A DNA stretch of 64,000 nt from Lingula anatina. Its lineage: Eukaryota > Brachiopoda > Lingulata > Lingulida > Lingulidae. The translations under genes were made by a program, and so were the position numbers. Shown here piece by piece: positions 59,343 to 64,000 of the stretch. The notes under the pieces are model-generated. The model was not told the DNA's origin, made no database searches, and worked only from the letters and a program-made list of their open reading frames with translations. Numbering within the stretch: position 1 is the first letter of the stretch; each line of letters starts with the position of its first letter. The DNA lies in contig NW_019776146.1 in assembly GCF_001039355.2 (NCBI RefSeq), positions 592,071 to 656,070 on the forward strand. Reading direction: 5' to 3'.

Positions 59343-61827
59343 ACCATGTTTGTACAAAACAATACTATTATATTTTTTCATAGCTGATAAAAATTGCTAT
59401 CAGCACGATTTCCAAATAGCTTCAATAAAAAAGGCTCTTAATTATTTTCCACAGAGTAGCTTGATTAAGTTTTGTACATTTTACCATGGAATAAGTGAAA
59501 ACGTGAAAACCTTTTTTAATTGTTTAAATGCGTTAAATTAAAAAAAAACTATAAGGAGTCATTTAATATTTTCTGGTTTGAATTACGTTCATTTTTTTAT
59601 TTTATTTTTTATGCTGAATAGAGGCGAAAAACTGCCATTAGCTGCACTAGTTTTAAGTAATGACGCTAGATGGCACTAAAATTTATCTACAGCTTATCAG
59701 CTTATCTGCTTAATTCTCTATCAATTTGATCATATTTTCACTGCATTTATCTCTTCAGAAAATAAGTGCTGTATAAAATTTAAAATATTTGATAACGACA
59801 AATTGCATGTGAAAGTAGTAATATAAAATGATTATTTAGGATTTGTTTTTCTAAGCCTTGTTTTTAAAATGATATAAGCGCCAAATTCCTGACTCGGCTA
59901 ACTTCCTGTGATACGAATGGCAGCATTGTAAACAACTAAGCGGTGCTCGCTGTGGTATGTAAATTGAACTCGTAGCGTTATATTCGTTTCATAGAAGAAG
60001 TTAAAGATATATCATTAGATTTTATTTTGTGGGTAAAATCCATTTAAATAAAAAATTATATGGTTTTGAGGCGTTAAGATTTAGAAAAATATAAATACCT
60101 GCTTTCGCTACTTGCTCATTCTAATTTTAGCACAATTTAAATCATTTATGATTTTTATATGATTTTGTGCTAGAAACTATTGTATGTGGTAAGTGTAAAA
60201 GTGGGAATAATGAATATAAAATTAAAAAGTATAAAATAGTGATACAGCCAATGCAGTATGGAAATGTTAACAGCATCGATTATAAAAGTCACAAAACGAC
60301 TAGATCTATATATAGATCTATAGATCTCTCCAACTTCAATGATTTTTTTAGTGTTTTTACTATTCTCACACAATATATTGTAGGCACATTACTCAGCAAG
60401 TGACAGTTGTCAATTTAAAGGGATAATAACTCTTCGTATGAGATCTATATTTCACAATAATATAACATTGTGAATAACTCATAGAAATATAGTATATATT
60501 CTGTTTTACCACAAAAACGGCAGTTATGGCTATTTTTTCTGATATTTGAGCTTGTCTTTAGACCACATGACCTCCATTGATGGCTATACTCTGTTAAAAT
60601 CTCTTAAGAGATTTTAACAAAAAACCAAATTTTTTAGAAAAAAAAACATGGGCAAACTTTGAATGTAAAAATGGATTCATTAACCATTGGTAAGTATGGG
60701 AAAATTGTTGTTTACTCCAGGAAAATTCATTTTTTGGCTGAAACAAAGAGTTATTATCATTATCAAGAATGCATCGATCTTACCCCATGTACAAAGGAAT
60801 CTATAAATAAATGTAAAAATGATTTGTAACTGGGACTTACCAAATTATAAGTAGCTTTGATGATTATAGTGTGAATTGATAAGATACCATGCCATCATTA
60901 GTAACAGGTTTTATGTAATTTATTTATATATAGTAGAAAACAATGTACTGTACTTAAATATCATACTGATATTGTCAGTGATAAGGAATATATCCACATG
61001 ACATTTATCATATTGGTATTGATTGTGTTATGCAGCATAGCAGAACCTACCTGTAGTAACAGAAATGTAATGAGATGCATTGTGACTGTCCTACACAGCA
61101 GCTGAAGAGACAAGTTAATCAGTGAGTAGCTACATGTAGCAGTTAATATTATGAACCAAGCTCACAGGGTATACAACCATTTTTTTTTTAAATTTTATAA
61201 CAAATTTGTAACATTTTGGTGAACAAGGTGAACAATTTTCAAAAAAAAAAAAAAAAATTTGACTTTGAAATAGATAATGAGGTAATTTCAGCCAAAAAAA
61301 TCTTTTAAAAAAAATTATAAACCAGAGTTTTTAATATTTATTTACATAGTGATTAAGAGATTGCAGGTAATGCCACTGTCCAATAATTTGAAAATTATTT
61401 GTCAAAGTCTTACTAACCATATTAATAGCTATATGGATGCTGCTTATTTACAGGACTGTACTAGTATCACAACCTTCATTAGTTTTTCTGTTCATTAGTG
61501 ATATCAGGATAATTGGGCAGGCTTATATTGAACAGAAAGATGTTCATTTCTGACACTTATTAAGGAGATTTTTTAAAGAAAGAGAGCTAGCAATTTTCTT
61601 ATTTTCCTATATTAGTTTATAAGTGTAGATATGTTTTATGCAGACATGTTTTATGAAGGCAAAATGACACATCATCAAGGTAAACAGTCATCCTTAAAAT
61701 TCAATCATTTCATCTATTCTATCTATTCATTGCTTTGTACTCAGTTAATTAGCTAAAAACACTGAATATTTGATCAAAATGATACGGAAATGTCACCTTA
61801 TATTTTAATTTAGAGCTCCATACCAAG

Positions 61828-63981
61828 ATGTCTTCTGATGAGGAATATTTCACTCCCAAAGCCACACCAGGGGGCACTTCATTCACCATACCTATTAATG
61901 CTGATCCACCTCCCAGACAAATTGGAAACAATCGAAGACTTCCTTCACTTGAACCTAGACCTCGATCAAAATCTCCCAGCAAAATACCAAAACCAGTGCC
62001 AAATGAAGGTAACTATGAAATCAGTCTGCTTAATAAAGAGTTAATTTTTAGTTTTTTTGTTATGATGAATAATATTTTTATTATCTTTTTATATTTTTTG
62101 TACAATTAATCAAAGCAATTGGATTATCACATTTGTTAACCAAGAACAACACTTAATTTTTAAATATCTGTGTATTGCTGTATTGTTATCCTTGTTTACA
62201 TGCATGCCTACTCTTTATACATGTATCTGACTGTATGTCTGTTTTACTGTCTGTCCATTTTCCTGTCTGCCCATCTAAATTTCTAATAGTTGGCTACCTA
62301 GCTCTCTGTTTGTCTGTTTTGTAAGCGAAAAAGTTGTTGAGCCATTGGTATACAGCTTTTATTGTTGACAGTAGCTGAATAGGAAAATCTTCAACAAATC
62401 ATTTTTTGTGATCCTGATATTGTTTGCATGTTTTGTTATCATAAAGAATCTAGTTTGAAGTTTAGTAAGCTTTAAATAATGATAATTTAGCTTATGTTTA
62501 GTTTTTCTGTTGTGATTATATATTTTAGGTGCCACTTTCACTGGTGGGGTCAGTGCTGGTCAAGACATTCCACTAAACAGTACATTCCGTATATCTAAAG
62601 GCACTGAACCTCTGTTGGGTAAAACACCTCTGTCCTCTAGTACAAAACATGTGAAGCACAAGCATCCACATGGCAAGAGTCATGCACAGAGAGGTGAGGC
62701 ACAAAACCTGCAAACTGTAGATGAAGGGAAGGAAAAACACAAGAAAAGAAAAACCAAAAGAAAGCATGCAAGACATGGTACAGGTGAAAGCACTGGGACT
62801 TTTACCATAGAAAGTAAGCAAAATAGCAATGGCAGCACTGGAACTTTTACTGTGGATAATCCTGCCTTTGAAGGGGAAAATGTAAAAACTGCCAGTGTGG
62901 CATCCATGCAGAGTAGATCTACCTACATCATGTCAACAGAAGACAAGGTGGAAGATGAGGAGGCCCCAGTGGGCTTTGGATTAGGAAGACAGTTGACAAA
63001 ATCTCATCGAAAAGATGCTAGAGAATCAGATATGAAGATCAAGCATAGGTTTACACTTAACAAGGTGAAGATTGAAAATTAATTAAGTATTGATTAAGCA
63101 GTTGAGTCGTACTGTTAAAGCTAAGATCATCGTAATCTCCAACCAGCCTTTTTATTGGCTTTTCATTAGATCATTAGTTTGTTTCTTTTCCTAGGATAGA
63201 CATGACTGAAATCTTTTTTTATTAGGGTTCTTCATCATATATGTTTTAATATGATTTATCTTTGTTTTTTTAGGCAAAAATTAGGTCTTATGTCTCAAAT
63301 CAGATTTTCCACCGAGAATGCTCAGCCTACATACCAGATCCCAAAAAGTTAGTATTTTAAATGTCAGTCAAAAAAAAAAAGGCATTTTCATGATATAATT
63401 ATGGAGGCAAATTAAATGGATGAGATTTTGGTTTCTTTATTCTTCTCAAACATGAGCTTTTTCAGCGGAAAAGCCGAATTCCGCATTTTAAAATTTAATT
63501 CTGATGGTTCCTGAGATTCTTCAAGGTTTGGTGTAAATGTTCATAGTTTATTTTTTAACCAAGGCTCATGTCTGCTACTGTAAAAGTAACTATAAGTTTT
63601 CTGGACACTGTTAAAATTTCAGACATGCTTGTTCATCTATAGAATTAGTCAATCCCAGCCCTGAGCTTGATGTTTTCAAAGACAGAAATCCTGCATGCGG
63701 TAAAGTCACTTGCAAAAAAAAGTAAATACATAAGTTTTTTTTCTAATAATAGACAGATTAAATATTAATGTCAATCAAAAATTTTTGTATTCAGATTATC
63801 AGAGGGAATGTGTCAGTGTGGTCGCAGTAAAACTTGGCATGTAGATGAAGAAATTGACATTTCTAAGCACACAAAGGATGAGAAATGGAATGGAGAGAAC
63901 CATTCTGAACAAGTCCCTCCAGACTGCTTTGGAGAGATTTTATTCTCTGGGTTTGGCTATGACAATAAAGTCCCTGCACCT
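61828..63981 (+). CDS. TRPM: TRPM2-like channel, second copy of coding exons 1-4 (continues beyond window)
   Basis: Exons 61828-62008, 62529-63064, 63274-63347 and 63795-63981 have exactly the same lengths and phases as in the first copy (181, 536, 74, 187 nt), encoding residues 1-326. I see six base differences and four amino-acid differences (His/Pro, Ser/Asn, Ser/Thr, Asn/Thr), all in the low-complexity N-terminal extension; the third and fourth exons encode identical protein. The donor at 63982 is intact and the gene runs off the edge. This is almost certainly the other allele of the same gene, though a recent tandem paralogue is not excluded by sequence alone. Confidence 0.88.
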
Positions 63982-64000
63982 GTAAGTTTTTCATTCTTGG

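Larger units (their letters stand above)
57442..64000. repeat. Duplicated block, copy 2 (allele-like, runs off the window)
   Basis: It matches 47104-54072 from its first base, entering in the middle of the TEX2 3'UTR with no TEX2 coding exons. It includes the TEX2 poly(A) signal (AATAAA 58662-58667), the intergenic region and TRPM exons 1-4. Copy-specific insertions lie at 58955-59146 and 59178-59342. It is best read as the alternative haplotype tiled after copy 1. The intergenic stretch up to 61813 shows no further gene. Confidence 0.92.

Noticed and set aside
61828-63981. A second, independent TRPM gene
   Set aside because: Exon lengths are identical, differences are few, flanking non-coding DNA is also copied, and the copy starts right after an N. 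An allelic duplicate is more likely than a paralogue.

Overview
This is a eukaryotic nuclear window from an animal. The sequence is AT-rich, genes are split into many short GT-AG exons, and there are abundant microsatellites and small DNA-transposon insertions. The gene set (two intraflagellar-transport genes, an ankyrin/SOCS-box protein, IRE1, TEX2, a TRPM channel) is generally metazoan. Intron-rich IFT70 and a TRPM2-like channel fit a marine invertebrate, perhaps a mollusc or other lophotrochozoan, but the species cannot be fixed from the sequence. All gene models below were built by eye: splice sites were read directly, and exon phases were checked arithmetically where lengths are given.

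Layout: 1-2644 (+) is the 3' end of a Ser/Thr/Pro-rich mucin-like single-pass membrane protein. 3097-9762 (-) is IFT70/TTC30 in 16 exons (649 aa). 9763-11993 is intergenic, with a ~388-bp unit in three tandem copies. 11994-14698 (-) is IFT27 in 7 exons (187 aa). A short divergent promoter follows, then an ankyrin-repeat/SOCS-box gene (15565-16464, +). 18656-30993 (-) is IRE1/ERN1 in 22 exons (960 aa), with a decayed Ty3/Gypsy fragment in one intron. 37780-46329 (+) is TEX2 in 9 coding exons (985 aa). 51926-57336 (+) is the N-terminal part (681 aa) of a TRPM2-like channel. 61828-63981 repeats its first four coding exons.

The most striking structure concerns the assembly and its haplotypes. Three single-N positions (31772, 49151, 57440) mark breaks in continuity. 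After 31772 about 3.1 kb is a near-identical second copy of the sequence before it (IRE1 exons 1-2 plus promoter). After 57440 at least 6.5 kb repeats the TEX2 3'UTR/intergenic/TRPM 5' region. The copies differ by scattered substitutions, indels and clean transposon insertions, which looks like two alleles of a heterozygous individual placed in tandem. These allele pairs give empty-site evidence for at least four small mobile elements, including a family with CAGGCC-type termini and 5-bp target duplications that I cannot place in a known superfamily.

Functionally, two IFT-B subunit genes (IFT70, IFT27) lie next to each other on the same strand. IRE1 (ER stress sensor) and TEX2 (ER lipid-transfer protein) lie head to head across one promoter region. 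These groupings may be ordinary linkage or may reflect shared regulation.
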